Shown: positions 5,646 to 12,233 of the stretch, one piece after another
Layout: every line of letters starts with the position of its first letter
How positions within the stretch are numbered: the stretch's first letter is position 1
Source of the DNA: Rubritepida sp.
Lineage (GTDB): Bacteria; Pseudomonadota; Alphaproteobacteria; Acetobacterales; Acetobacteraceae
Direction of reading: 5' to 3'
Assembly: GCA_014376425.1 (NCBI GenBank)
Contig: JACMRO010000226.1
Location: 1 to 12,233 of the forward strand
Length of the DNA: 12,233 nucleotides
The notes under the pieces: generated by a model
What the model saw: only the letters and a program-made list of their open reading frames with translations
Told to the model about the DNA's origin: nothing
Databases searched by the model: none
Program-made: the position numbers and the translations under genes

Positions 5646-6520
5646 CGACGCGCCCGCTCGCTCATCACGCAAGCCGCCACCACCACCGCACCACCCAGCA
5701 GCGTCGACCACCCCGGCGCGTTGCCGAACACGAACCAGTCCAGCGCCACGCTCCAGGGCAGCGCCACGAATTCGAACGGTGCCAACCGCGCCGGCGCCGA
5801 ATACCGGAAGGCATAGGCCAGACATACCCCAGCGACCCCCGCGATCACGCCATTGACGCTGAGGCGGAACCAGTCGGTCAGCCCCGGCGCCACCCAGTGC
5901 TCGGCGGCGAAGGGGGCGCTGGCCAGGATGCAAATGATGCCGGGCCAGACCAGCAGCCGCGCGAAACCCTGCTCGGCGCGCAGGCTGCGGTTGATGATCA
6001 TGTTGACTGCGTAGCAGAGCGTCGCGAACAGCGCGCCGGCCAGGCCCAGCCAGTCGGCGCCCTGGCCCAGCTGCGGCAGCAGCGCCAGCAGCACGCCGCA
6101 GAACCCCACCCCGCACCAGCCCCAGGCGGCAGGGGCCACCGGCTCGCGCAGAAAGAGCCGCGACAGCGCCAGTATCAGGAAGGGCGCGGTGAAGAACACC
6201 AGGTAGCCCATGGCCAGCGGCATATGCCGGACGGCCACATAAAACCCCACGCCCGAGCCCAGCATGCACAGCCCACGCAGCAGGTGCAGCCACGGGGCCC
6301 GCGTGCCGAGCGCGCCGCCGGCGCCGGGCACCACCGCGCGCGCCGCCAACATCAGCCCGAGCAGCACCGCGTGACGCACCAGTATGGCCTGCGCCGCGGC
6401 GTATTCCCCCGCCAGCACCTTGCTGTTGGAGTCCAGCACTCCGAAGAGCAGCACGCTGGCGACGAGGAGGGCGGGGCCTTTCACCGGCCCGCCATAGCGC
6501 AGGCGGCGGTGGCTTCCCAC
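5618..6520 (-). CDS. EamA/DMT-family inner-membrane transporter
   Basis: The protein has about 300 residues and roughly ten hydrophobic segments (near 15-34, 43-61, 79-97, 103-123, 133-150, 157-176, 186-205, 221-240, 246-266, 271-287), the two-times-five layout of drug/metabolite exporters of the EamA type. Family hallmarks include FLREPVAPAAWGW after segment four and the positive-inside cluster RARRQSK at the C-terminus. The first repeat has the usual RHAVLL and LLRGLCM stretches. The substrate cannot be told from sequence. Start is uncertain: GTG 6520 has AGAGG about nine bases upstream, while GTG 6484 would remove the non-hydrophobic first 12 residues. It diverges from pyrD with only 17 bases between the furthest starts and overlaps DUF952 by 28 bases. 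Confidence 0.88.
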   Translation of the reverse strand: MGSHRRLRYGGPVKGPALLVASVLLFGVLDSNSKVLAGEYAAAQAILVRHAVLLGLMLAARAVVPGAGGALGTRAPWLHLLRGLCMLGSGVGFYVAVRHMPLAMGYLVFFTAPFLILALSRLFLREPVAPAAWGWCGVGFCGVLLALLPQLGQGADWLGLAGALFATLCYAVNMIINRSLRAEQGFARLLVWPGIICILASAPFAAEHWVAPGLTDWFRLSVNGVIAGVAGVCLAYAFRYSAPARLAPFEFVALPWSVALDWFVFGNAPGWSTLLGGAVVVAACVMSERARRQSKAAGNT

Positions 6521-6537
6521 CCGGGCCGGCCTCTGGC

Positions 6538-7599
6538 ATGGCGCTGCGTATGACCCCCGGACTGGCTTCCGCCGTTTTGCCGTTGTTGCGCCGCATGGAT
6601 GCCGAGGCAGCGCATGGGCTGGCGCTGCGCGGGCTGGGGCTCGGCCTGGCCGGGCGCGCCGCGCCCGACCGCCATGCCGCGCTGGCCAGCACCGTGCTGG
6701 GCCTGCACTTCGCCAACCCGCTGGGCCTCGCGGCTGGCTTCGACAAGGACGCCGTGGCGGTCGCAGCCCTGCTGCGGCTGGGCTTTGGCCATGTCGAGGC
6801 CGGTACCGTCACCCCGCGTCCGCAGGCCGGCAACGCCCGGCCGCGGCTGTTCCGGCTGGCCGAGGATGCCGCCGTCATCAACCGCATGGGCTTCAACAAT
6901 AGCGGGCTGGAGGCGTATCTCCACCGTCTGCGGGCGCTGCGCCGCCCCCTGCCCGGCGTGCTGGGCGCCAATATCGGCGTCAACAAGGAAGGCGCCGCGC
7001 CGGAGCGCGACTACCCCGCGCTGTACGCCGCGGTGGCGCCCCTGGTGGACTACGTCACCATCAACATTTCCTCGCCCAACACGCCCGGGCTGCGCGACCT
7101 GCAGGGCGAGGCGCAGCTGGCTGCCATACTGGGCGCCATGCCACCGCGAACCGTACCCTTGCTGGTCAAGATCGCGCCAGACCTGGCCGATGCAGCACTG
7201 CCCGGACTGCTGGATGTGTGCCTGGCGCACGGCGTGGCCGGCGTCATCATCGCCAACACGACCATCGCGCGGCCCGCACTGCGCGGCGCGGCGCGGGCCG
7301 AGGCCGGTGGCCTTTCCGGCGCGCCGCTTTTCGCGCGCAGCACGGAAATGCTGCGGCTGGCGCATCGCCATATCGAAACAAACGCCCAGGGGCGCATTGT
7401 GCTGGTGGGCGTCGGTGGGGTGGCGACGGCCGATCAGGCCTACGCCAAGATCCGCGCCGGCGCCTCGCTAGTGCAGCTCTACACCGGCTTCGCCTATGGC
7501 GGGCCGGTACTGGTGCCAACCATCCTGGACGGCCTGGCGGCGCTGCTGGCGCGCGACGGGCTGCGACACATCAGCGACGCCGTGGGGGCCGACACTTGA
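6538..7599 (+). CDS. pyrD: Dihydroorotate dehydrogenase, quinone-dependent (class 2)
   Basis: PyrD oxidises dihydroorotate to orotate at the inner membrane, passing electrons through FMN to quinone, the fourth step of de novo pyrimidine synthesis. The 353-residue length and the N-terminal helix (LLRRMDAEAAHGLALRGL) are those of membrane-associated class 2 enzymes. Visible motifs are NPLGLAAGFDKD (60-71), INRMGFNN (114-121), GANIGVNK (143-150), NISSPNTPGLR (176-186) with catalytic Ser179 by analogy to E. coli Ser175, LLVKIAPDL (208-216), IIANTT (237-242), and the FMN-phosphate region GVGGV plus GASLVQLYTGF. All appear intact. Start may instead be ATG 6550, which gives the more usual beginning MTPGLASAVL; neither start has an obvious ribosome binding site. 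The stop overlaps the next start in a TTGA. Confidence 0.95.
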   Translation: MALRMTPGLASAVLPLLRRMDAEAAHGLALRGLGLGLAGRAAPDRHAALASTVLGLHFANPLGLAAGFDKDAVAVAALLRLGFGHVEAGTVTPRPQAGNARPRLFRLAEDAAVINRMGFNNSGLEAYLHRLRALRRPLPGVLGANIGVNKEGAAPERDYPALYAAVAPLVDYVTINISSPNTPGLRDLQGEAQLAAILGAMPPRTVPLLVKIAPDLADAALPGLLDVCLAHGVAGVIIANTTIARPALRGAARAEAGGLSGAPLFARSTEMLRLAHRHIETNAQGRIVLVGVGGVATADQAYAKIRAGASLVQLYTGFAYGGPVLVPTILDGLAALLARDGLRHISDAVGADT

Positions 7600-8444
7600 A
7601 GATCATCGAAAGCATCGCCGAGACTTTCTCCGCGTATGACGGCTATGTGCTCGACCTGTGGGGCGTGGTGCATGACGGCCGCCAGCCCTACCCGGGCGCC
7701 ATCGACGCGTTGGTCGCGATGAAGGCTGCCGGCAAGCGTATTGCCTTTCTCACCAACGCCCCGCGGCGCGCCTGGTACATCGACCAGATGCTGCAGGGGA
7801 TGGGCATCACGCCGGCAATGCATGACGGCATCATGAGCAGCGGCGAGGCGAGCTGGCTGCTGCTGAAATCCGGCGCCGATGCGCGCTTTACCGGCCCAGC
7901 CTTCCATATCGGGCCGGAGCGCGATCTTTCGGTGGTGGATGACGGTGCCGCAGTGATCGTGCCGCGCGTGGCAGATGCACGCTTTCTGCTCAACACCGGG
8001 CCCGACCCCGATCGCGGCCCGCGCTCGGTCGAGCCCTACCGGGCCGACCTGGAGGCCTGCGCCGCCGCCGGCCTGCCCATGCTGTGCGTCAACCCGGACC
8101 GAGCCGTGATGGTGGCGGGCGAGCGCATCCTGTGCGCCGGGGCGCTGGCCGATGTGTACCGCGAACTGGGCGGCGTGGTGCTGGAGATCGGCAAGCCCGA
8201 CCCGCAGGTCTACGGCCCGACGCTGGGGCTGCTCGACGGCATTGCGCCGGCGCGGATCCTGGCGGTGGGCGATACCGCGCATACCGACCTGGCGGGCGCG
8301 ATGGCGGCCGGGCTGGATTGCCTGTGGGCGATGACCGGGCTGTTCGCGCATGCGCATGGCGACGTGTCGGGCGCCGACATCGCGCGCTTGGCCGCGGCCG
8401 AGCAAGTGACGCCGCGGGCGGCGCTGCGCGCACTGCAAGTGTGA
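7596..8444 (+). CDS. HAD-superfamily hydrolase, NagD-like (TIGR01459 type)
   Basis: The 282-residue protein is a class IIA-capped HAD phosphatase-like enzyme. Motif I is DLWGVVHDG (residues 20-28) with nucleophile Asp20; the usual second Asp is Trp22, as is normal for the alphaproteobacterial subfamily I associate with TIGR01459. Motif II is FLTNAPR with Thr53, motif III is Lys200 in IGKPDPQVY, and motif IV is GDTAHTD with Asp226 and Asp231. The substrate is unknown; relatives act on small phosphates such as nucleotides or sugar phosphates. The start is TTG 7596, which overlaps the pyrD stop (TTGA) and follows GTGGGGG; earlier starts lie inside pyrD. Coupling to pyrD suggests a nucleotide-metabolism or housecleaning link, which is inference. 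Confidence 0.88.
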   Translation: MKIIESIAETFSAYDGYVLDLWGVVHDGRQPYPGAIDALVAMKAAGKRIAFLTNAPRRAWYIDQMLQGMGITPAMHDGIMSSGEASWLLLKSGADARFTGPAFHIGPERDLSVVDDGAAVIVPRVADARFLLNTGPDPDRGPRSVEPYRADLEACAAAGLPMLCVNPDRAVMVAGERILCAGALADVYRELGGVVLEIGKPDPQVYGPTLGLLDGIAPARILAVGDTAHTDLAGAMAAGLDCLWAMTGLFAHAHGDVSGADIARLAAAEQVTPRAALRALQV

Positions 8445-8454
8445 AGGTGTTTCC

Positions 8455-8841
8455 ATGAATGAACGGACCAGGCGCCGGCTTGGCTGGGGCCTCACCGCCC
8501 TTTTCGCGATTTTCATGCTGGTCGCCTCGATCGCGCCCAAGCTCCTCGGCGTGGAGATATCGCGCAGCACGATGGCAGAGCTGGGCTGGCCGGACGCGCC
8601 CTTGCTGTAGATCGGTGGAATCGAGCTGGCGTGCCTGGCGCTGTACCTGCTGCCACGGACCGCGGTGTTGGGCGCGGTGCTGATGATGGCCGTGCTGGGC
8701 GGGGCGCTGACCACGCAGCTGCGCGCCGGCAGCCCCTTATTCAGCCACCTGCTGTTCAGCGTTTACCTCGGCCTGTTCATGTGGGGCGGGCTGTGGCTGC
8801 GCGACCCCGCCCTTCGGGCCTTGTTTCCGCTCCGACGTTAG
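8455..8841 (+). pseudogene. DoxX-like membrane protein gene interrupted by an in-frame amber codon
   Basis: Read through, the frame gives 128 codons with about four membrane segments (residues 10-31, 53-69, 70-86, 96-114) and the pattern of a DoxX-like family protein: ASIAPKLLG, TMAELGWPDA, GIELACLALYLLPRTAVLGAVLM, GGALTTQLRAGSPLFSHLLFSVYLGLFMWGGLWLRDPALRALFPLRR. Codon 52 (8608-8610) is TAG. The frame, family pattern and codon use continue intact after it, which points to one recent base change, a sequence error or readthrough. Without readthrough only the first helix (51 residues) is made. Start is ATG 8455 with GAAGGTG upstream, ten bases after the HAD stop. The final stop overlaps the SDR stop by four bases. 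Confidence 0.82.
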
Positions 8842-9599
8842 CGCGGCGCCATCCTCAACGCGCCATCGATGCGGATGGTCTCGCCATTGAGATAGGCATT
8901 GCCGATGATGTGCATCGCCAGCGACGCATACTCCTCCGGCATCCCCAGCCGCGCCGGGTTTGGCACCGAGGCGCCGAGCGACGCCTTGATCGGGTCCGGC
9001 AGCCGCGCCAGCATCGGCGTGTCCATGATGCCCGGCGCGATGGTGCAGACCCGGATGAGCTTCGATGCCAGGTCGCGGGCCGCCACGATCGCCATGCCGA
9101 TGACACCGGCCTTCGACGAGGCGTAGGGGATCTGGCCGATCTGCCCTTCATACCCCGCGATGGACGCCGTCAGCACCACCACGCCACGTTCGCCGGAGGG
9201 CAGCGGCTCGGTCTGCGCCATGGCGGCGGCGCACAGGCGCAGCGCGTTGAAGCTGCCGGTGAGGTTCACCCGGATGATGGATTCGTACTCCCCCAGCGAA
9301 CCCGGGGTGCCGTCCTTCTCCAGGATGCGCAGGGCGCCCCCACGGCCGGCGCAATGCACCAGCACGCGCACCGGGCCCAGCGTTTTGGCCAGCTCCACCG
9401 CGGCTTGCATGCTGCTTTCATCGGCCACGTCGGCCACCGCGAAGCTGCCGCCCAGTTCGGCCGCGACGGCCGCGCCGGCGCTGCTCGCCTGGTCCACGAT
9501 CACCACCTTCGCACCCGAAGCGGCAAGCTTTCGGGCCGAAGCCAGGCCCAGGCCCGACGCGCCGCCGGTGACGATGGCGACGGCATTTTGAACGTCCAT
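8838..9599 (-). CDS. SDR-family dehydrogenase, type-2 3-hydroxyacyl-CoA dehydrogenase-like
   Basis: The 253-residue protein is a classical short-chain dehydrogenase: TGGASGLG (11-18) binds the cofactor and Asp36 after the second strand suggests NAD(H) preference. HCAG (82-85) replaces the usual NNAG, Asn112 is in VNLTG, and the catalytic set is Ser146 in LTASIAG with YASSK (Tyr159, Lys163). The stretches GQIGQIPYASSKAGV, TIAPGIMDTPM and NAYLNGETIRIDGALRMAPR are typical of HSD10/3-hydroxy-2-methylbutyryl-CoA dehydrogenase relatives, so oxidation of a 3-hydroxyacyl-CoA in fatty-acid or branched-chain catabolism is the best guess. Start is ATG 9599, with AGGGAGAG upstream; the frame further upstream is antisense to the ligase. 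It diverges from that ligase, 86 bases apart. Confidence 0.9.
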   Translation of the reverse strand: MDVQNAVAIVTGGASGLGLASARKLAASGAKVVIVDQASSAGAAVAAELGGSFAVADVADESSMQAAVELAKTLGPVRVLVHCAGRGGALRILEKDGTPGSLGEYESIIRVNLTGSFNALRLCAAAMAQTEPLPSGERGVVVLTASIAGYEGQIGQIPYASSKAGVIGMAIVAARDLASKLIRVCTIAPGIMDTPMLARLPDPIKASLGASVPNPARLGMPEEYASLAMHIIGNAYLNGETIRIDGALRMAPR

Positions 9600-9685
9600 G
9601 TGTCTCTCCCTGGGAACGGGGGCGAGGCTATACGAGTTGACGCCCACCGCCACCCTGGCAGGCTGGGGCATCGGGGGGAAACACC
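9600..9685. promoter_or_regulatory. 86-bp divergent intergenic region between SDR and acyl-CoA ligase genes
   Basis: This region must hold the promoters or regulatory sites of both flanking genes unless they start elsewhere. For the SDR gene, TATAGC on the reverse strand (9627-9632) lies 27 bases before its start and could be a -10 element, but no matching -35 was seen. For the ligase, TTGACG at 9637-9642 looks like a -35 but has no -10 at the right spacing. No strong operator palindrome was recognised. Confidence 0.35.
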
Positions 9686-11173
9686 ATGCCGCTGCTGGGC
9701 CAATGGGCCGCGCGCCAGCCAGACAGGCCTGCCGCCATCTTCGTGGATTCAGGTGAGACCCTGACCTTCGCGCAGCTCGATGAGCGAGCCACGCAGGCGG
9801 CGCGCTGGCTGGTCTCGCGCGGGCTGCAGCCGGGCGATGGGGTGGCGCTGCTGCTGGAGAACCAGCCCGACTTTCTGGTGCTGAGCTATGGCGCCAAGCG
9901 TGCCGGGCTGATGGTGACGCCGCTATCCATCCACCTGCAGCCGCATGAGGTGGCACATGTACTGGCCGACAGCGGTGCCAGGCTGCTGATCTACGCGCCG
10001 GCCCTGGCCACGCTGGCAGCGGCGCGGCCCGGTGGCGGGGCGCGGCTGACTACGGAGGAAGGGCGGGGCGCGGCCGGCACGGTCCCGCCGGCGCCGCTGC
10101 CGCAGCGGCCGATCGGGCGGGAATTCCTGTACTCCTCCGGCACCACCGGCCTGCCCAAGGGCATCCGCCGAGCGCTGACCCCTTTCGAGGACCGCCACAC
10201 GCCCGAGTTCGACATGAGCTGGAAGGATTTCTACGGGTTCGACGAGCGCACCGTCTATCTGTCGCCGGCGCCGCTCTATCATGCGGCACCCAATCGCTAC
10301 GTGCAGCGCGCCATCGACCATGGCGGCACCGCGATCATCACTCGCAGATTTGATGCTGAACAATGCCTGGCGCTGATCGCAAAGCATCGCGTCACGCACA
10401 GCCAGTGGGTGCCGACGATGTTCGTGCGGCTGCTCGCCCTGTCCGGGGCCACGCGCCGGGCGCATGATCTGTCCAGCCATCGCTGCGCCATCCATGCCGC
10501 GGCCCCCTGCCCGGTCGCGGTCAAGCGCGCGATGATCGACTGGTGGGGGCCCATTTTGCGCGAGTACTACGCCGGCAGCGAAGGCATCGGCGTGTGCTGC
10601 ATCGACAGCGCGGACTGGCTGCGCAAACCCGGCAGCGTGGGCCGCCCCGCCTATGGCGCGGTGCACATCCTGGGTGATGACGGCGGGGCGCTGCCGCCGG
10701 GCGAGGTGGGGCGCATCTGGTTCGCGGGCGGCGCCCGCTTTGCTTACCACAACGCGCCGGAGAAGCCCGCCGAGGCCTATAACGACCACGGCTGGGCGAC
10801 GCTGCATGACCTTGGGCATGTCGACGCCAAGGGCTACCTGTATCTGTCCGACCGCCGGGCCGACCTCATCCTGTCCGGCGGCGTGAACGTCTATCCGGCG
10901 GAGATCGAGGCCGCGCTGGCCGGGCATCCTTTGGTGGCCGATATCGGCGTCATCGGCGTGGCCGACGCAGAATTCGGCGAACGCCCGCTGGCCGTCGTGG
11001 TGCCGCGAGAAGGCCTGACCGCGACGGCGCTGTTGGAATTCGCCCGCGCCCGGCTGGCCGGTCCCAGGCTGCCGCGCGCGGTGGAATTCGTCGACGAACT
11101 GCCGCGCAGCGAGGCGGGCAAGCTGCTGCGACGGGTGTTGAAGGAGCGCTTCCGCGTCATCCCTCCAGGGTGA
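9686..11173 (+). CDS. AMP-binding acyl-CoA ligase/synthetase
   Basis: The 495-residue enzyme activates a carboxylic acid to its acyl-AMP and then to the CoA thioester. Motif A3 is YSSGTTGLPKG (149-159), A5 is YYAGSEG (294-300, in place of the usual YGxTE), A7 runs HDLGHVDAKGYLYLSDRRADLILSGG (374-399) with Asp375 and the hinge DRRAD, and the catalytic lysine is Lys479 in SEAGKL. All core motifs are present. It resembles CaiC/FadD-type ligases of the SGTTGxPKGIRR type, but the acid chosen cannot be read from sequence. Start is ATG 9686 with GGGGGGAAA upstream. It is divergent from an acyl-CoA dehydrogenase-like SDR and overlaps the Bug receptor end by 17 bases, suggesting use of an external carboxylate. 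Confidence 0.92.
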   Translation: MPLLGQWAARQPDRPAAIFVDSGETLTFAQLDERATQAARWLVSRGLQPGDGVALLLENQPDFLVLSYGAKRAGLMVTPLSIHLQPHEVAHVLADSGARLLIYAPALATLAAARPGGGARLTTEEGRGAAGTVPPAPLPQRPIGREFLYSSGTTGLPKGIRRALTPFEDRHTPEFDMSWKDFYGFDERTVYLSPAPLYHAAPNRYVQRAIDHGGTAIITRRFDAEQCLALIAKHRVTHSQWVPTMFVRLLALSGATRRAHDLSSHRCAIHAAAPCPVAVKRAMIDWWGPILREYYAGSEGIGVCCIDSADWLRKPGSVGRPAYGAVHILGDDGGALPPGEVGRIWFAGGARFAYHNAPEKPAEAYNDHGWATLHDLGHVDAKGYLYLSDRRADLILSGGVNVYPAEIEAALAGHPLVADIGVIGVADAEFGERPLAVVVPREGLTATALLEFARARLAGPRLPRAVEFVDELPRSEAGKLLRRVLKERFRVIPPG

Positions 11174-12128
11174 TGTTCGCGGCCCGGATGATCTCGGCCA
11201 GCTTGCGGCCCTCGGCGGCGATGAAGGCGGCGAAGTTGGCCGGCGAATCGGGATCGGGCTCCACCCCCTGCTCGGCCAGGCGGCGCACCACCTCGCCGTC
11301 GCGCAGCGCCCCGGTGGCGGCGGCGTGGATCGCCTGCGTCACCTCGGGCGCCATGCCGGCGGGGCCGAACAGGCCGAACCAGTTCTCCAGCGCGTACCCC
11401 GCCAGGGCCGGGGTCTCCGCCAGCGCCGGACACTCGGGCAGGGCCGCGAGGCGCCGCGCCCCGGTGACCCCCATCACCCGCAGCCGTCCCTCACGGATCA
11501 GCGGCATCAGCACCGGGGCGCCGGCAAACATCATCGTCACGCGCCCGGCGACGACATCGGCAATGGCGGCCGCGGGGCCGCGATAGGGCACGTGGGTCAA
11601 TTCCACGCCGGCCATGCGGTTGATAAGTTCGCCATTCAGATGTGCGAGGTTGCCGATGCCGGAACTGCCATAGGTCAGTGCCCCGGGGCGGGCGCGGGCC
11701 AGGGCCAGCAATTCGGCGGCCTGGGTGGCGGGCACCATGGCGCCGACCACCAGCAGGTTGGGCACCCGAACGGCGTTGGTGATGGGCGCAAGCTCGCGCG
11801 CCGGGTCATAGGGCAGCCGGCCGGGGGCCAGCAGCGGCGCGGTCACGATTTCCCCAGCGGTAGCCAGCAGCAGGGTGGTGCCGTCGGGCGCGGCGCGGGC
11901 CGCCGCCAGCGCCGCCACCTGGCCACTGCTCCCCGCACGGGTCTCGATCAGGACGGGCTGGCCCAGTGCTGCGCGCATTGGCTCGGCCATCAACCGGGCG
12001 ACGATGTCGGTGCCACCGCCGGCGGCGAAGCCGACGAGGATGCGGATGGGGCGGTCCGGCGCCCAGCTGGCCAGCAGCGGGCCGCCGAGAAGCGGGGTGG
12101 CGAGGAGGGCGCGGCGGGCGATTTGCAT
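11157..12128 (-). CDS. Tripartite tricarboxylate transporter substrate-binding protein (Bug/TctC family)
   Basis: The 323-residue periplasmic receptor has an N-terminal export signal: RR at residues 5-6, a hydrophobic core (LLATPLLGGPLLASWA) and likely cleavage near residue 23, followed by the family opening PIRILVGFAAGGGTD (27-41) whose GGGTD forms part of the carboxylate-binding loop. Further hallmarks are RAGSSGQVA (64-72), LTYGSSGIGNLAHLNGE (151-167), THVPYRG (178-184), DVVAGRV (191-197) and FGLFGPAGMAPEV (251-263). Bug proteins bind carboxylates with TctA/TctB membrane partners, but no such gene lies in the window, so this is an orphan receptor here. Start is ATG 12128 with AAGG about nine bases upstream; the frame extends further but overlaps the tRNA promoter. 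The RR could mark a Tat signal, but the context is not a full Tat motif. Confidence 0.92.
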   Translation of the reverse strand: MQIARRALLATPLLGGPLLASWAPDRPIRILVGFAAGGGTDIVARLMAEPMRAALGQPVLIETRAGSSGQVAALAAARAAPDGTTLLLATAGEIVTAPLLAPGRLPYDPARELAPITNAVRVPNLLVVGAMVPATQAAELLALARARPGALTYGSSGIGNLAHLNGELINRMAGVELTHVPYRGPAAAIADVVAGRVTMMFAGAPVLMPLIREGRLRVMGVTGARRLAALPECPALAETPALAGYALENWFGLFGPAGMAPEVTQAIHAAATGALRDGEVVRRLAEQGVEPDPDSPANFAAFIAAEGRKLAEIIRAANITLEG

Positions 12129-12144
12129 GGGGACGGGCCTTGGC

Positions 12145-12173
12145 TGGACAGGTGTGCGAGCATCCGCTATCCG
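12145..12173 (+). promoter_or_regulatory. Putative tRNA-Phe promoter
   Basis: TGGACA at 12145-12150 matches five of six bases of the -35 consensus. After a 17-base spacer, TATCCG at 12168-12173 matches the first three bases of the -10. The predicted transcript start falls only a few bases before the tRNA at 12183, the usual arrangement for tRNA genes. The -10 match is weak. Confidence 0.4.
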
Positions 12174-12182
12174 GACCGCCGC

Positions 12183-12233
12183 GCCCAGGTAGCTCAGTTG
12201 GTAGAGCATGCGACTGAAAATCGCAGTGTCGGT
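12183..12233 (+). tRNA. tRNA-Phe (anticodon GAA), cut by the window end
   Basis: The first 51 bases of a tRNA are present: acceptor 5' strand GCCCAGG, TA, D-arm GCTC-AGTTGGTA-GAGC, anticodon stem TGCGA/TCGCA around the loop CTGAAAA with anticodon GAA, a five-base variable loop GTGTC and the first bases of the T arm. Arm lengths and the conserved U8, A14, GG and U33 positions are all correct. The T arm and acceptor 3' strand lie outside the window, so completeness cannot be judged. Confidence 0.95.

Noticed and set aside
5039..6553. Forward 504-codon open frame crossing lysin, DUF952 and the EamA gene
   Set aside because: It overlaps three recognisable genes in other frames and its translation is low-complexity.
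8809..8819. GCCC-TTC-GGGC hairpin near the DoxX-like gene end as a terminator
   Set aside because: Only four base pairs, inside the coding frame, followed by CTTGTTTCC rather than a real T tract.
12183..12233. tRNA-Phe as the attachment site of the phage block
   Set aside because: It lies about 6.9 kb from the phage genes with housekeeping genes between, and no repeat of its sequence was seen near 5282.
1..12233. CRISPR arrays, insertion sequences or toxin-antitoxin pairs
   Set aside because: No regularly spaced direct repeats, transposase motifs or toxin-antitoxin-like gene pairs were found on reading both strands.

Overview
The window is GC-rich DNA with strong G/C third-position bias. 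Its gene content (quinone-type pyrD next to a DUF952 gene and a NagD-like HAD phosphatase gene, a Bug-type solute receptor, a DoxX-like membrane protein gene) suggests an alphaproteobacterial chromosome, most likely an Acetobacteraceae (Roseomonas-like) bacterium. The family assignment is an inference from gene content and composition, not from a database search.

Layout. Bases 1-294 are non-coding, with G and C tracts of 10-11 bases, several strong inverted repeats and a four-run G-quadruplex motif. Bases 295-5282 hold a phage late-gene block in the order tailspike, small (possible small-terminase) protein, large terminase, small coiled-coil/hydrophobic protein, cell-wall hydrolase. This resembles the right end of T7-like podoviruses (tail fibre, small terminase, large terminase, lysis functions mixed in). 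An 86-residue gene on the opposite strand (4258-4518) sits inside the block and overlaps the terminase 3' end. No integrase, repressor or attachment repeat is visible, so the block is either the end of a prophage or a remnant.

Bases 5292-8841 are chromosomal: DUF952, a reverse-strand EamA/DMT exporter, pyrD (de novo pyrimidine synthesis), a HAD hydrolase translationally coupled to pyrD through a TTGA overlap, and a DoxX-like membrane gene interrupted by one in-frame amber codon. Bases 8838-12128 hold a carboxylate/acyl-CoA theme: a reverse-strand SDR resembling type-2 3-hydroxyacyl-CoA dehydrogenase, a divergent acyl-CoA ligase, and a reverse-strand Bug/TctC periplasmic receptor. The window ends 51 bases into a tRNA-Phe(GAA) gene with a plausible promoter.

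Transcription is very compact. All four convergent gene pairs overlap at their 3' ends (65, 28, 4 and 17 bp) and no intrinsic terminator with a T tract was seen. The items most worth a second look are the antisense small gene in the phage block, the structured G-rich leader before the tailspike, the amber-interrupted DoxX-like gene, and the 9-bp junction between phage lysin and DUF952.
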